From positions 2,910,449 through 2,974,448 of the forward strand of contig JAEVLN010000011.1 of NCBI GenBank assembly GCA_018350325.1: DNA of 64,000 nucleotides, read 5' to 3'. This document shows positions 22,493-33,173 of the stretch, one piece after another (the stretch's first letter is position 1; each line of letters starts with the position of its first letter). The DNA comes from Globodera rostochiensis (Eukaryota > Nematoda > Chromadorea > Rhabditida > Heteroderidae). The notes beneath the pieces were generated by a model, which saw only the letters and a list, made by a program, of their open reading frames with translations, did no database searches and had not been told where the DNA came from. Made by a program: the position numbers and the translations under genes.

Positions 22493-24393
22493 TCATTGGC
22501 GCCCCCCTCTCAAAACAGCGGCCGAAGGCGTCGCCGTCATGCCAATGAAAGTGGAGAAGGACGGCGCACTCGAACTCAGCTGTTCTTTAATCGACTTTGG
22601 CGCCGAAGACGGACCCCCGCCGCTCAGATCGTCCAGGATGAACTCGGCCAACAAAGAGTCTACCTCGGCGAGTCCGAAGAACCTCAAAAAAGGCAACGGG
22701 TCGGTTTGTGGAAAGTCTGACGAAAGGGGGGGGGGGGGGGAGACGCCGGACTTTGTGAGGGTCATGTTCTCAATCAAAAGCTGAGTGAGTGCCTTCAGTG
22801 CCGGTGCCAAAAGCAAAATGTTTCCGTATCGAGTGGGCGTCTCCTCAATGGGATTGGACGACATGATGATGGAGTAAAGTGCTGAAGATGATAATTTGTT
22901 TTGGAAGTTGAGAACGATTCGACGATTGGCAAACGAACCTTTGAGTATTTTGTTGCGCGTCTCTCTCACTTGAACTTGCGCATGCAATGAAAGACCTTTG
23001 GCCTCGGGGTGGAGAAAGGCCAAAGCCTTCAGACAAACGAATTCCTCCTCTCTCATCTAAAATTATCAGATGGGGGGGGGGTCTAATTGTGAGACGGTCT
23101 TTTGACGTACTTCGAGTTGTCGCATTGGCCATACGATTTCGTCGAGAACGCGTGGCATTATGTTAGCCGCTTTGAAACCGGCGAACGAACATCCCAACGA
23201 CGCCTCGCCCCCACCGGTGTCCGACGGTTTGCCCTCCGAGCCTTCGGCGCTGTTACCCAACAGCGCATTGTTGAAGAGACAAAGTCGGGTGGAGTCGGGG
23301 GAACGGAAGGCGGGCATCAGAATGAGATGTTGGGGGGCGTAATTCTTCAGCAGAATAACCTGAACTCAAATGGAAGTTGGGGAAACGTTCATTTGGCTTC
23401 CTTTCCAAGCTCCGACTGACCTTGTCTTCCATGTTCAGCTCGGGGAACGGCTCTATCCCCTTGGCCCATTCCACCATTAGCAGAAGGGTCGTGCGCGAAA
23501 GTTCGTTCAGTTCTTCTGCAGAAAAGGCCGCGCGTACGCCCGTCGGACTGAAAGCGGACGGACCACCGGAGGCCGACTCCGCGACCGTCGAAGTGCCAGC
23601 GCTTAGTGTGCGGTAGCGGAGACTCATTTCGTCGTTGACGCGTTGCTAAAACCCTCAAAATCAGCTTGAAAAAACTAATTGCCTCCGACCTCCATCTCAA
23701 CCAAAGTGCCGATAATGTCCACATAAATCTCAGGAGGACTCTCTAAACATTTTCCATCAGCGGACGCCACTACGGCAACGCCCATTGTGCCATTGGCCGC
23801 TGTCTGATCATTGATCGGCGATGGCGAATGGTCGGCCCCGCCGTCAACGGTTATCCGCCGCCTTTTGGCGGCCAACGGCGACCCAATCGCGTCGCGTTCA
23901 AATTGAATAGCTAAAAATGTCGGACAATATAACCAATAAATGCATTCATTACCTTCTCGTTTCATCCCCGCACTGAAAGAAAGGAATTTAGTCAACTCAA
24001 ACAAACAAAAAAACAGACAAAAGCCAAAGACCTTAAACATTTCTGGAAACGGCAATAGCGACATGCACAGCGAAAGTTTCTGTCGATTACGCATTGCTTA
24101 TTGAAACGGCATGTGAACTTCTGATTGCGTAAAATTGTTCGACGAAAAAAGCCCTAAAACGGAGGTAACGGAAAGGAAATAAACGCCAAGCGATGGAAAG
24201 AAAGCATCCGTTGCCTTGCAGCCATTGCAGGAAACCTAAACCCAAATTGTTATATGGCCAAAACATTGAAATACACCGTGCCGTAGTGCGTTCCGGTAGA
24301 TTTGTCGCCACAAACTTGGCACGGCTCGGACAACGGATCAACTGAACGAAATTAAGCAGATTTATAGGGAAATTCCCACCAACCAATGTCCAT
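22493..24393 (-). CDS. HNF4-like nuclear hormone receptor, copy 2
   Basis: Paralogue of the receptor at 18670-21035, same strand, head-to-tail. Exon 1 is only 10 nt (24393-24384, MDI plus one base); exon 2 (24341-24277) gives [15 protein letters not shown]; exon 3 (24235-24215) gives VSCNGCK; exon 4 (24153-24032) gives [20 protein letters not shown]. The next exons give [15 protein letters not shown] and a basic KRRR patch. The ligand-binding domain has [53 protein letters not shown] and the final [18 protein letters not shown]. The P-box is CNGCKGFFRR, not the CDGCKGFFRR of copy 1, which could alter half-site choice. The intron after exon 3 begins GC (24214). A C-terminal tail of about 45 residues ends at 22493. 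Confidence 0.92.
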
Positions 24394-24459
24394 CTCAATT
24401 TCCTCTTTTGCTAATTAAACAGTATGCAGTCAATCTAAATTTTTTTCAGCAGTAAGTGC

Positions 24460-25503
24460 ATGTATAGTAGAGTCCGGACCAAAACCAAAAACCAAAAATT
24501 TTTTGGGGTTTTTTGTACAAAAAAAAACCAAAATTTTGGTTTTGGTTTTGGTCAAATTGGGCAAAACCCAAAAGAAACCAAAACCAAAAGAAACCCAAAA
24601 AATTTTGTACAAAATTTTGTTTGGGTCATGCCCTTTTTTGTACAAAAGTTTTGGGTGTTGCCCAGTGGAATTTACACCCCTAAAGATGGCATCATCAAGT
24701 GATTTTTCAATCATTTTTACAAAATCTTCCTAAGTAATTGGTGGCTTAGTGGTTTGTCTTTTCGGTAACTCTTATTTTATGTATTGGGTTCGAACCCGCC
24801 GTAGTGCGAGCACTTATTATTTATTTTTCTTCTTCTCACATACGCTTCCCCCCATTAATAAATTTTGAATTTTTTTTTTAAAAAGCAAAAAAAGTACCGT
24901 AATTTTAAAATTTTGGTTGCAAATCCCTTAACAAATTCAGTCAAAAATTCAAAATTTTCTCGGCGGCGCCTATCGGCACCGCCGACCGCCACCTACTAAT
25001 AAAGCAGAATTCGCAAAAAGAAATTGGATTTCTGAGAATTCAAAAATCGGCAAAATTATCGAAATTTTACACAATTTTTCTTAGCAATAAAAAAGTTTTG
25101 GCATTAAATTCATATATTTACACACCTAAAAAAATTCCTGATTTTTTTTCAGATTTTTCAGCCGGTATTCCTGATTTTTGGGTTGACAGGTGGCTACCCT
25201 GATTTAATATATTCATGGATTTATGATAACTGGTCAGAAAAATGCTTTGAATAAAACTTTTATTAAAAATTTTAAGAAAATCGGAAATTTGGGCATTTTA
25301 TTATGGTTTCTAAAATTTTTTGGTTTTGTACAAAATTTTGGGTTTTGTCAACCCAAAAAATACCAAAACCAAAAGAAACCCAAAAATTTGGTTTTGGTTT
25401 TGGTCAAATTGAGCAAAACCCAAAAGAAACCAAAACCAAAAGAAACCCAAAAAATTTTGTACAAAATTTTGTTTGGGCTGAGTTGCCGGTCTCTAATGTA
25501 TAG
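24460..25503. mobile_element. hAT-type element (about 1 kb) with nested insertions
   Basis: The element is 24468-25495. It begins TAGAGTCCGGACC and ends ...GCCGGTCTCTA, and is flanked by ATGTATAG at both 24460-24467 and 25496-25503. Both ends are rich in CCAAAACC/GGTTTTGG words in opposite orientation. The middle (about 24735-25290) holds a tRNA-derived piece and a fragment of the GGCACGTAGCC family (24890-24995, similar to 2400-2495), probably later insertions. Confidence 0.85.
24742..24815 (+). repeat. tRNA-derived (SINE-like) fragment
   Basis: An A-box-like TGGCTTAGTGG is followed 41 bases later by a B-box-like GGGTTCGAACCC that could form a T-arm stem. No proper anticodon arm or acceptor stem forms, so I call it a SINE head or decayed tRNA rather than a working gene. 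Confidence 0.5.
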
Positions 25504-25669
25504 GCCTGCAGTTAAAAACATTTTGAAGTTGGCAATTAGATTGCTCAACCGACAGGAACACTATGGGTCAACTCCAACAGCAGACAAAATTAGTCAAAAC
25601 ACCAATTGCCCAAAATATCCTTTCTTTAGGCTTATGAGTGCACTAATATTCAAATGTAAAAAGGGTTAC

Positions 25670-25932
25670 ACTACGTTTTGCCAACTGTACATTTTGCCAA
25701 CCCAGCCAAAATGGTACGTTTTGCCAACTGTTCATTTTGCCAACTTTACGTTTTGGATGATTTTGAGCATGTTTCTTGAATGTTTCGAGGCCAAAAGATT
25801 CCAAATAAATTTTGAAATCAAAAACCCTTCGAATTCGGGTCCGGGGTTCGAAATTGGTCGAAATTTAAGTTTTTGATGAGTTGGCGAAATGAAACATTTT
25901 GCTGGGTTGGCAAAATGTACAGTTGGCAAAAC
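25670..25932. mobile_element. Word-ended foldback, TTTTGCCAAC variant
   Basis: The left end has four TTTTGCCAAC words with small spacers (25674-25745). The right end has inverted GTTGGCAAAA words (about 25880-25931), so the ends pair over more than 30 bases. Imperfect acac-type flanks (tacactac and acactgac) could be a decayed target duplication. The core holds ttcgaattcgggtccggggt, which also occurs near 43248 and 57598. Confidence 0.65.
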
Positions 25933-25939
25933 ACACTGA

Positions 25940-26108
25940 CACCGTAAAAAGTAGACACCGCCGGAATTTTGAAAAGGTTTTGGAAATAAACAGGATCAGG
26001 ATTTAAAATCCTGTTCAGGATATCTTGATCCTGGTGCTTATACGAAAATACAAGTATCGTATCAGGAGTCCTGAAAACTGTTCGGAGTCGTCCGATCTCT
26101 AATAAAAA
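25940..26108. mobile_element. Probable short hAT-type relict
   Basis: The right end CCGATCTCTA at 26091-26100 resembles the TAGAG-ended family. The flanks gtaaaaag (left of tagac, about 25944) and ataaaaag (right) match at 7 of 8 bases. The interior has inverted gatcagga/tcctgatc-type words. A similar stretch with tagagctcggacaggatttt occurs at 30572-30640. Confidence 0.4.
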
Positions 26109-26226
26109 GTATTTACAAAATTTTCTTTCAAAAGAAGCGTGGTAGATTTGTTTCAATTTGACCAGAAACAAAATAACAGTATATTATTATAATATCTATA
26201 CATTTATAATTTTATAAATGGAAAAA

Positions 26227-27540
26227 TTAATCTTCGGGCATATTTTCAAGCATTAACTGATCAAATTTCATCGTCAACATCAACTGTTTTTTGGGCCCAA
26301 ATCTGCGCAGAAAATTTGCCACTTTTTTGCCGTAGCGACAAGCATCATCTTCATTTTCAGGTTCCGGCTGTTCCAAAGACGTGGTCGGCGCTGCCATGAC
26401 TGGTACTGTCTCAATCGGTTGAGGGCTTTGACGGCTCCTTTTCTGTTGTTGTAGCGTTGGGGCGTGCATTGTCTTCTCAAGCGGTTCAGGGCTTTGACGG
26501 CTCCTTTTCTGTTGTTGTAGCGTTGGGGCGTGCATTGTCTTCTCAAGCGGTTCAGGGCTTTGACGGCTCCTTTTCTGTTGTTGTAGCGTTGGGGCGTGCA
26601 TTGTCTTCTCAAGCGGTTCAGGGCTTTGACGGCCCTTTTTCTGTTGCAGTGATGTGGTCCCCAATTTTCTTTCCTGATTTGGTTGTACTATTGCTGTTTC
26701 AGTATTCGTTTGTGGCATCGGTTTGTTCAACAATTCGCTCAATGTCTTCACAACGTTGTTAATCCGCATCAAATGCTCCACTGCGCCACCAAGCAACTGA
26801 CAATTGTCTTTGGCCAGAAAAATGTACCCATGGCATAGCTTGACACTTCCGTAAATTAGAATCTGAAAGAAAACCATGCTGTTCAGGAGAAAATTAAGCA
26901 TACTTTGCTTCCAGGACATGTTGATATTGTGAGGTCTGGCACTTTTTTCTTTTCAAACGCTTTCAACTCGACAACGCCATCGCTGAGTTGGAGACTAAAG
27001 CAGGAGTACCCACCGGCCTAAATTGCATTTGTCGGGGAAGAAGACCGCGTCAGACCAATCTCTACCGGCTTTGGATTGGGCTGGTCAAATTCAATCGGCT
27101 CTTCATATGAGGGATCGGTTAAACGTTTGTACTGCTTCAAGTTGGAAGTGCCAATGTCACTTATCGAATGGATCTAAGTTATAAATGAAGTACAATTTTT
27201 GCATTTATTTCTCAGGTTTATGATTCTCTCTCAAAAACTACAACCCCCCAACCTGGAAAACGTATGGATCGTATAGAGACCGGCCATCAAATAGCTGCCT
27301 CAGCCCATCAATTGGTTCCGTGCTTGTTTTGATGTCAGCAAAAAGCCATTGCTGGTAAACCAAATCGACTAAGCGATTCTGAGATTTCTGTGAGGAAACC
27401 GAACGATTTCACAAACATTTGTTTGTTTGAATTTGTACCTCCGCCGACACAAAATGCAGGGCTTCCAACAGCCAATCCTTCTTCAGCCTAATGTGACGTT
27501 CGGCAAAATATCTTTCAACCTCAGGAGCGTTTTCGACCAT
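26227..27540 (-). CDS. RMI1: RecQ-mediated genome instability protein 1
   Basis: OB-fold scaffold of the BLM-TOP3-RMI dissolvasome that resolves double Holliday junctions. Five exons join in phase (27540-27439, 27387-27253, 27173-27066, 27017-26904, 26862-26227), giving 364 residues. Landmarks matching human RMI1 are VYQQWLFADI, IHSISDIGTSNLKQYK, FSLQLSDGVVELKAFE and ILIYGSVKLCHG...LLGGAVEHL. The frame across the 27066/27017 junction would contain a TAG if the 48-bp intron were not removed. The C-terminal half differs from the vertebrate protein: a 22-residue repeat (MHAPTLQQQKRSRQSPEPLE plus KT) occurs about three and a half times. It is followed by an end (GKKVANFLRRFGPKKQLMLT) that resembles a BESS motif. 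I see no second OB fold. Confidence 0.92.
26412..26640. repeat. 66-bp coding minisatellite in RMI1
   Basis: About three and a half nearly identical 66-bp units lie inside the last RMI1 exon and encode the 22-residue repeat. The unit length is a multiple of three, so copy number can change without frameshift. The first unit (26640 side) is the most diverged. Confidence 0.95.
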
Positions 27541-27647
27541 TTGTATTCAAAAAATAGAAGGAAAAAGAATCCAATAAATATCAATGATTTCGACATGACA
27601 ATGAGACAATGTTTACAGTTCCAAGATTTTATAACAAGTAAACGGTC

Positions 27648-27863
27648 TCAGAGAGGGTAATTTAGCCGGTCCCCCTGCGGTTTCTTTGACGGCCAATTCC
27701 AAGCGATGAAATGTTTTTCCCCGAGAACTCGTCTCATCAAAATATGACGGCCGCCCTCCGTCTGACTTCGCTTCTGAACGTCGTTCTTCACCTTTTTGTT
27801 CACGCGAAAAGGAAAAAAGGATGGGGTGTAACTGCTACGATGCCACGGACAGTTGCAACGCAC
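27648..27863 (-). CDS. Possible mitochondrial ribosomal protein bL34m exon
   Basis: A basic 71-residue reading frame has RVNKKVKNDVQKRSQTEGGR followed by HILMRRVLGEK. This is like the bL34 pattern of a basic stretch, GGR, a hydrophobic pair, RR and a G-K end (bacterial MATKGGRKVLAARRARGRK). The match is short and I cannot find the first exon with a mitochondrial leader, nor a convincing start; the frame opens at GTG. It lies 108 bp upstream of the RMI1 start on the same strand. It could be a chance basic frame. Confidence 0.35.
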   Translation of the reverse strand: MRCNCPWHRSSYTPSFFPFRVNKKVKNDVQKRSQTEGGRHILMRRVLGEKHFIAWNWPSKKPQGDRLNYPL

Positions 27864-29245
27864 CTTTTAAAAAATACATATGAACCGGGTACAATGCTTT
27901 TTGGCGGTGTACGGACAATTCGGCAGTCTTTTCTTTTAATTTCTCAAGAACGGAATACACAAGACTTATTTCTTTTTTGTAAATTATTAAAGAATTAACA
28001 CACAAGCTAAAGTATAATGTGTATGTGTCCGGGTGATTTTGCAAATCGAGTAACTGGAATTACTCGGGTACTTTTAGAAATCAGGTAGTCTATAATTTTT
28101 TTTAAACAACTAGATCAAACAAACAAGATATCATTTGAAAGCTCTAAATGAGAATTATCATTTAAAAAACCATGCGGTTTTTAATAAAAAAAAGTTTAGT
28201 GTGAAAAAACACCCAAAATCGGGGGTTTTGGATAGTTCTATTGAAATAATTTTTTTCACGAATTTTCTATTGTTTAGCTTTGGTTGAGTCTAAAACCTGA
28301 AATAAGTCTTGTGTATCCATTCTTGAGAAATTAAAAAGAACTGCCAAATTGCCTTTTGCCAAATCATCAAAGCCCTTTCTGGTCAATCACATTTGAACCA
28401 TCCAAAACGCAGAACTAGAAGTACTAAAAGAACCTGCAACACAGCGACCGAAGCCGTTTTCCCAATAAGCGGTGAACATCCAAAAGGGCGGAAGAGAGAA
28501 AGAGCACGCTCCAGCATCTCAGATTACAATCTGTGACAATATAAATAAGGCTTGGTGGGGTTTAAAAGGTTTAATGAAAATTTGCGATATATTTGCACGT
28601 CTCATTTGGACAAGAAAAAGCACAACGATTTATTGACGATAAAAATATTGTTGGGCAAAATATTGGACAATTATGATAAATCATAAAATAGAAAATTTGC
28701 TGTACAGAGATGGTTCAATGAGATGAAAACGTCGTGAAATGGCCACTCAGCTTACAAAAACCACGCAATGTAAAAACTTAAGAAGCAAGGCGAACTGCGA
28801 ACGTGAAACAAATGAAGAAAAGAACAATTCAAATGACCTGCATTTTGCTGAGTATCCTTATTCGGTTTGATGATGGATAGATAGTTCAAGAATGGGCGGA
28901 CAGAGAAAGAAGGAGGGTTGCTAGATCCGTCGATAGAATTTGCAGCTAAAAATGTGTTGCAGCTTTAGTAATTATAAATTAAAATCAGAGTCCAGACCAA
29001 ATTAAACAGAACATAAGCAGAAACTTGGTGGGGGGAATGAATAACTTTTAAGAAATAGTATTAATCTAGTCAGCGGAGGATGGGGAGACAGCCCCCCCCC
29101 CCCCCCCTCATGGGACACACCAGTGAATAATGAGGTTTTCTTTTGAATAAGAATTTCTTTTTGATGAGCTATGCGATGGCTGGATCTGCAGGCGCTTCAT
29201 CGGTGAGCAGAGGTGAAGCAGCCTGAAATGTTACTAAATCTCCCT
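27864..29245. other. Intergenic with a foldback at 27921-28346
   Basis: Arms at about 27921-27972 (ggcagtcttttcttttaatt...) and 28300-28346 (inverted, ending gaaattaaaaagaactgcc) pair over roughly 50 bases with some mismatches around a 330-bp AT-rich loop, as in a MITE. From 28350 to 29245 I see only AT-rich sequence, a C-run at 29093-29107 and the TMEM98 3' region. Confidence 0.5.
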
Positions 29246-30260
29246 TCATTTTGCCATAAAAAGTGCCTCGTCATCTCTATCCCTCGTTGTCTGCAGCGTC
29301 TTCGAAAATCCATCCTGACATTGAGGAATAAGACCGTTCCCCTGCTGCTGATCTTCTTGCGAATTTTGACCAATTTGTTGTGTGTTTTGCAGCTGCGAGG
29401 TCGATGCAAAAGTCGACTCCGTTTTGCTGATCAGCTCTTGCTGTTGTTCCTCCTCCAATTCAGTCGCTTTGTTCAAGGCCATCTGACAAAATGTTCATTT
29501 TTTTAAATTGAGATTTGAATTTTGCAAAATTCCAGTTATTGAACATACCTGCAATGTTGTCATGTGAAAATCCATCTCTTGAACTATTTTGATCAGTTGG
29601 TCTTTGTGTTTTGGCGATGCCAAAGACAACGGAACAACCAGCGACCAGCAAGCACTGGAAAGAGCTCCAACCCGAGCCTCAAGAACGCGAATTTCAACAT
29701 CATTTGTGGCCATGGAACGCAAAAGCGCCTCAAACCGAGGAACAATCCGAGCAGTGGCCTTGCAAATAAATTCATTCATTTCAGCTGGTCGATGTTGCTG
29801 TTTTTGCTGGATGAGAGGGATTTTGGCCATCTTATCGGTGAGTAAATGGCACAATTTCAAGACAGCAACACAGTGCTGAAGCAAACCGGTGGTCATCTCT
29901 TCCAACCAGTGATTGCGATCCAAAGCACGGGCTAAATTATTAAAACTATAAGATCAAACCAAATTGATTTAGAAATAAACAAATTGAGGAATTTTTGTCG
30001 GGTATCGCAAATACTTTGATTTCAGTGTTTAGAATTTTAGCCTTTTCATATGCAACAATAGGAAAAACAATACAAATATGCGGTCCAAGCTGCTCAATGT
30101 CCTCCATGTTCTCCTGCCGCAGTTTGGAGAAGCGAAGCGATTGAGAAAACAGAATTCTGTTGTATTCATGCTTTCGACGGCAAATAATGATCAAAATGAA
30201 CAAAGAAAATAGGAAGACGGCTCCAAGCACAACGAGCGCTAAGTATACGACAATGTCCAT
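29246..30260 (-). CDS. TMEM98: TMEM98-like single-pass membrane protein
   Basis: Three exons in phase (30260-30074, 29931-29549, 29482-29246), giving 268 residues. The N-terminus MDIVVYLALVVLGAVFLFSL is a membrane anchor, followed by a basic cytoplasmic-type stretch. The soluble domain begins PHISRALDRNHWLEEM and has LQHCVAVLKLCHLLTDKMAK, which corresponds to human MSHCIAILKICHTLTEKL. It continues through RIVPRFEALLRSM and LEARVGALSSACWSLV. The C-terminal 75 residues are Gln/Glu-rich and specific to this protein. Vertebrate TMEM98 is a type II protein linked to myelin and eye development; its role in nematodes is not known to me. Confidence 0.88.
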
Positions 30261-31499
30261 GGGACGAATTTCACAAAAACCGGTGGACTTCGCATGAAAT
30301 AAACAACTAAAAGTGATGGCCATAAAAACACTTTTAACGCTCCGGGTGTAAATTATTGGGTTTGCAGTTTCGCTGTGTTAACAAAACCCAAAAAGAAAAT
30401 ATGCTTACCGTCAGACTAATTGTGAACTAAAGAGTAAAATCAAGCAAAAAATAACAACAAAAAAGTTAAAAAACGCACTGTCTGCTTTTTTTCTGTTGTA
30501 AAAAGTGAAGATTACATATATAACAATTGCCAAGATCGTGGCAAAAATTCAAAATAAAAAGTGTCTCTAATAGAGCTCGGACAGGATTTTCCAAAGCTCC
30601 CTGATACGAATCCTGCTATTTTCGTCGAGGCACAAGGATCAGGTAATTTCTAAAAATATTTTTCTATTTAAAAAATATTTTTGGGCAGCATTTACAACTT
30701 TTTGGAATTTCATTTTGTTTGGACGCACCTTCTTCCCTTCATATTTCTGTTTCTTTCTCCAGCTACTTTCACTACTCGAACCGGTCAAAGTTGGAATGGG
30801 ATTCATGCAACAAAATGGCCAAAATTCTATTCTATTTTATTGCGTTTTTGTTAAGAATTTTAGCCGATGCATCAAAATGGTCAAAAAATAAAAGGAAAAT
30901 GTAAAAAAATTTTGAGCTAATTTAATTGGAACTTAATTGCACGCAAATATGTATGCATATAAATAGAGTCAGTTTTGGGCCCAGTATCCTTATGTTGAAA
31001 TGTTTTCATTTGCCATTTTGGTTAACACATTCATCTTCCTTAACTCTTTTCCAATTTCTCCTTTTTTTCTATTTCTGGCTTGCGTCAATATTCTTTCCCA
31101 TCGATGCCTTTCACAGCAAAGCAATGGATTTTTTGTAACCCCCCTCGCAAATGAGAGAAAATGGCCGCCTAGCTAAAAAGCAGAGTGGCTAAAAGCGAGA
31201 CAACGGGGATGTGGTGCTGCTTGTGAAAGTGAAGAAATGAAACTGGAACGGGCGCGGGGAGGGGGCGACTGGGCATTGCCAGTGGCGACGGCTAATAACC
31301 ATACTTTTTTGCCTTGTTTTAATCGCTTTTTCCTTCATCGGAAAACAATTGAATGTTATTGGGCGGGGATTAACAAACCATTGACGTAACTTGCAAGTCG
31401 TTTTTTAATCTGTATATTTTAATTTTTTTTCTTTACAGCTGTTCATTTTGAGTAATTTTTCTTAAATTATTTCTTAGCGTCATTTTTCGGCCATTGGAA
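30261..31499. other. Divergent spacer, TMEM98/ENSA
   Basis: Holds the promoters of two divergent genes. A short hAT-type relict lies at about 30572-30650. A tttcttag acceptor ends at 31476, 23 bases before the ENSA ATG, and may be a trans-splice site. No exon recognised. Confidence 0.45.
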
Positions 31500-32715
31500 A
31501 TGAGAGGCGAGGCTAGGGACCCAAAAAGCGAAGCAACAGCGGAAGCAGTTTCGGTCGAGAAGCAACAAGAAATTCAGCTCATGAACAAGTTGGCTTCTAC
31601 GGGCAAACTTCCGCCAAAATCTGCTAGCAATTTTCTTCAGAAAAAACTCCAACAACGAGTAAATTTGGTGTAATAATTACAGAACATTTTTTCGGGGGCA
31701 GTTGGGGAAAAGCCCCGTTCCAGAATTCGAACAATTATTGGAAGATTAAATTTGCCAAAAATTAATTTTTGTCGTTACTATCAGGGTCATTAAAAAGCAT
31801 GAATTCAACATTTTGCTTTTTCGTTGTAAATTTGTTTTTTTGAATGATTCGCTCAGATGGCAACCATTTCACCCTCCGAAATTTTTTTCTGGAGATATGT
31901 CCTGAACTTTAGTATTACCTAAAAACACGGTTAAACTGAAAATGGACGTTTTTGATATGTCGTCGGGGCTTCATTTTTACGCAAAAATTTATTCTTACTT
32001 TTGTCTTGATCGAGAAATGTCGGAATTCATCTTATTTTAGAGACAAAAACCGTATTTGATTTTTTAAACAAATTTTAGAAATTCTTCGATTCCGGTGACT
32101 ACAACATGAACAAAAACAAGCCTGTCCCGCCACCAATGGGTCAGACCCCAAATGCTGGCACAACTCCCAAATTGGCTGTTCCGGTTGAATCCGAACTTGA
32201 TAAGAAAATGGAAGAGGCGGTTCCGATTATTGCTACGCAGCTGTTGCCGATGATGCGCCCATTAGCTGGTTCAATTTCTGGTGGTTCGGTGGATGGTGGC
32301 GATTCGGACGATGAGGGAGGACAACTTCAGGTTAAGTTACTCCGATAACAATGCAAGCCGAGGCCGCGAGCTGGTCCCCCCCCCTCCCCGCAAAAAAAAA
32401 AGGAAAATTGAGTAAAGACGATAGTTCGAGACTATTTGCCGTAGTTTTTGGACCAATTTTTTTTAACAAATCGCTTTAAAAATCTTAAAGGGTTGGGCTC
32501 CACCAACACTAAAATATTTATTCTTTAATAAATCTTACATTTTAAGGATTTAGACATTTTTATTCTAAATATTTTGCCTTCAGATCCCGCGACCCGACAC
32601 TGTGCCCCAGCGTAAGTCGTCCATTCTGCACCCGTCGGCACACAGCAAATTGAGTCCTCAGCCGCACATTCACCACGAACACACTGACGAATCACTGACC
32701 TTCCCCCAATCGTAA
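31500..32715 (+). CDS. ENSA: Endosulfine / ARPP19 (PP2A-B55 inhibitor)
   Basis: Small regulator that, when phosphorylated by Greatwall on the Ser of FDSGDY, blocks PP2A-B55 and permits mitosis. Three exons join in phase (31500-31658, 32079-32330, 32584-32715), giving 180 residues. Exon 1 ends SNFLQKKLQQR; exon 2 begins KFFDSGDYNMNKNK with the Greatwall site intact; exon 3 has PRPDTVPQRKSSI, equal to the human PTPQDLPQRKSSL with its PKA-type site. The protein is longer than the human one (about 120) because about 60 residues, acidic and Gly/Ser-rich near the end (SGGSVDGGDSDDEGG), lie between the two phosphosites, and a His-rich tail follows the second. Confidence 0.93.
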
Positions 32716-33173
32716 TAGAGCAGAGAGAAGTTGGAGGAGAAGAGAGTCGCTGTCAATAACCACAAACGACACAATCGATGTTTAATTTGCCGATGGGGCT
32801 GGAAGTTTTGTAATAATGAAAACAAAACCTGAGTGAATTTCTCTGATGAGCCTATTTGCTGAGAGTAATTAATGCAAGTAATTCCAGCCCTTATCACCAT
32901 AAATCGCAGTTTTTTTTTTGTGTAGAGGCTGAACCGATTAATTGTGATCGAAATATGAAGGTGGGAATGAAGGTTTTAAGGAGCGAGTAATGTACAGAGA
33001 ACAAGAAGACTCGATCGTGCTAGGATCCCGACGTTAGTAATTGGGCTAAAATGATAATATTTGATATCAACGAAAAGCATTAAGTTGCATTTCTTGTTTG
33101 AGAAAAGTTCATATACAAGGATCACAAAGTGTCGGAAGTACCAATTTGGTATCAATTGTTCTTATTAGACCAT
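32716..33173. other. Convergent 3' regions
   Basis: AT-rich, with no exon seen. It contains the 3' ends of ENSA (plus) and the Ig-superfamily gene (minus). Confidence 0.4.

Noticed and set aside
22218..22784. A 188-codon plus-strand frame
   Set aside because: Its second half is antisense to the ligand-binding exon of nuclear receptor 2, which has clear homology; the first half is AT-rich noise.
27018..27020. In-frame TAG in RMI1 suggesting a pseudogene
   Set aside because: A 48-bp intron (27065-27018) with GTAGAG donor and ATTTAG acceptor removes it and restores the RMI1 alignment.
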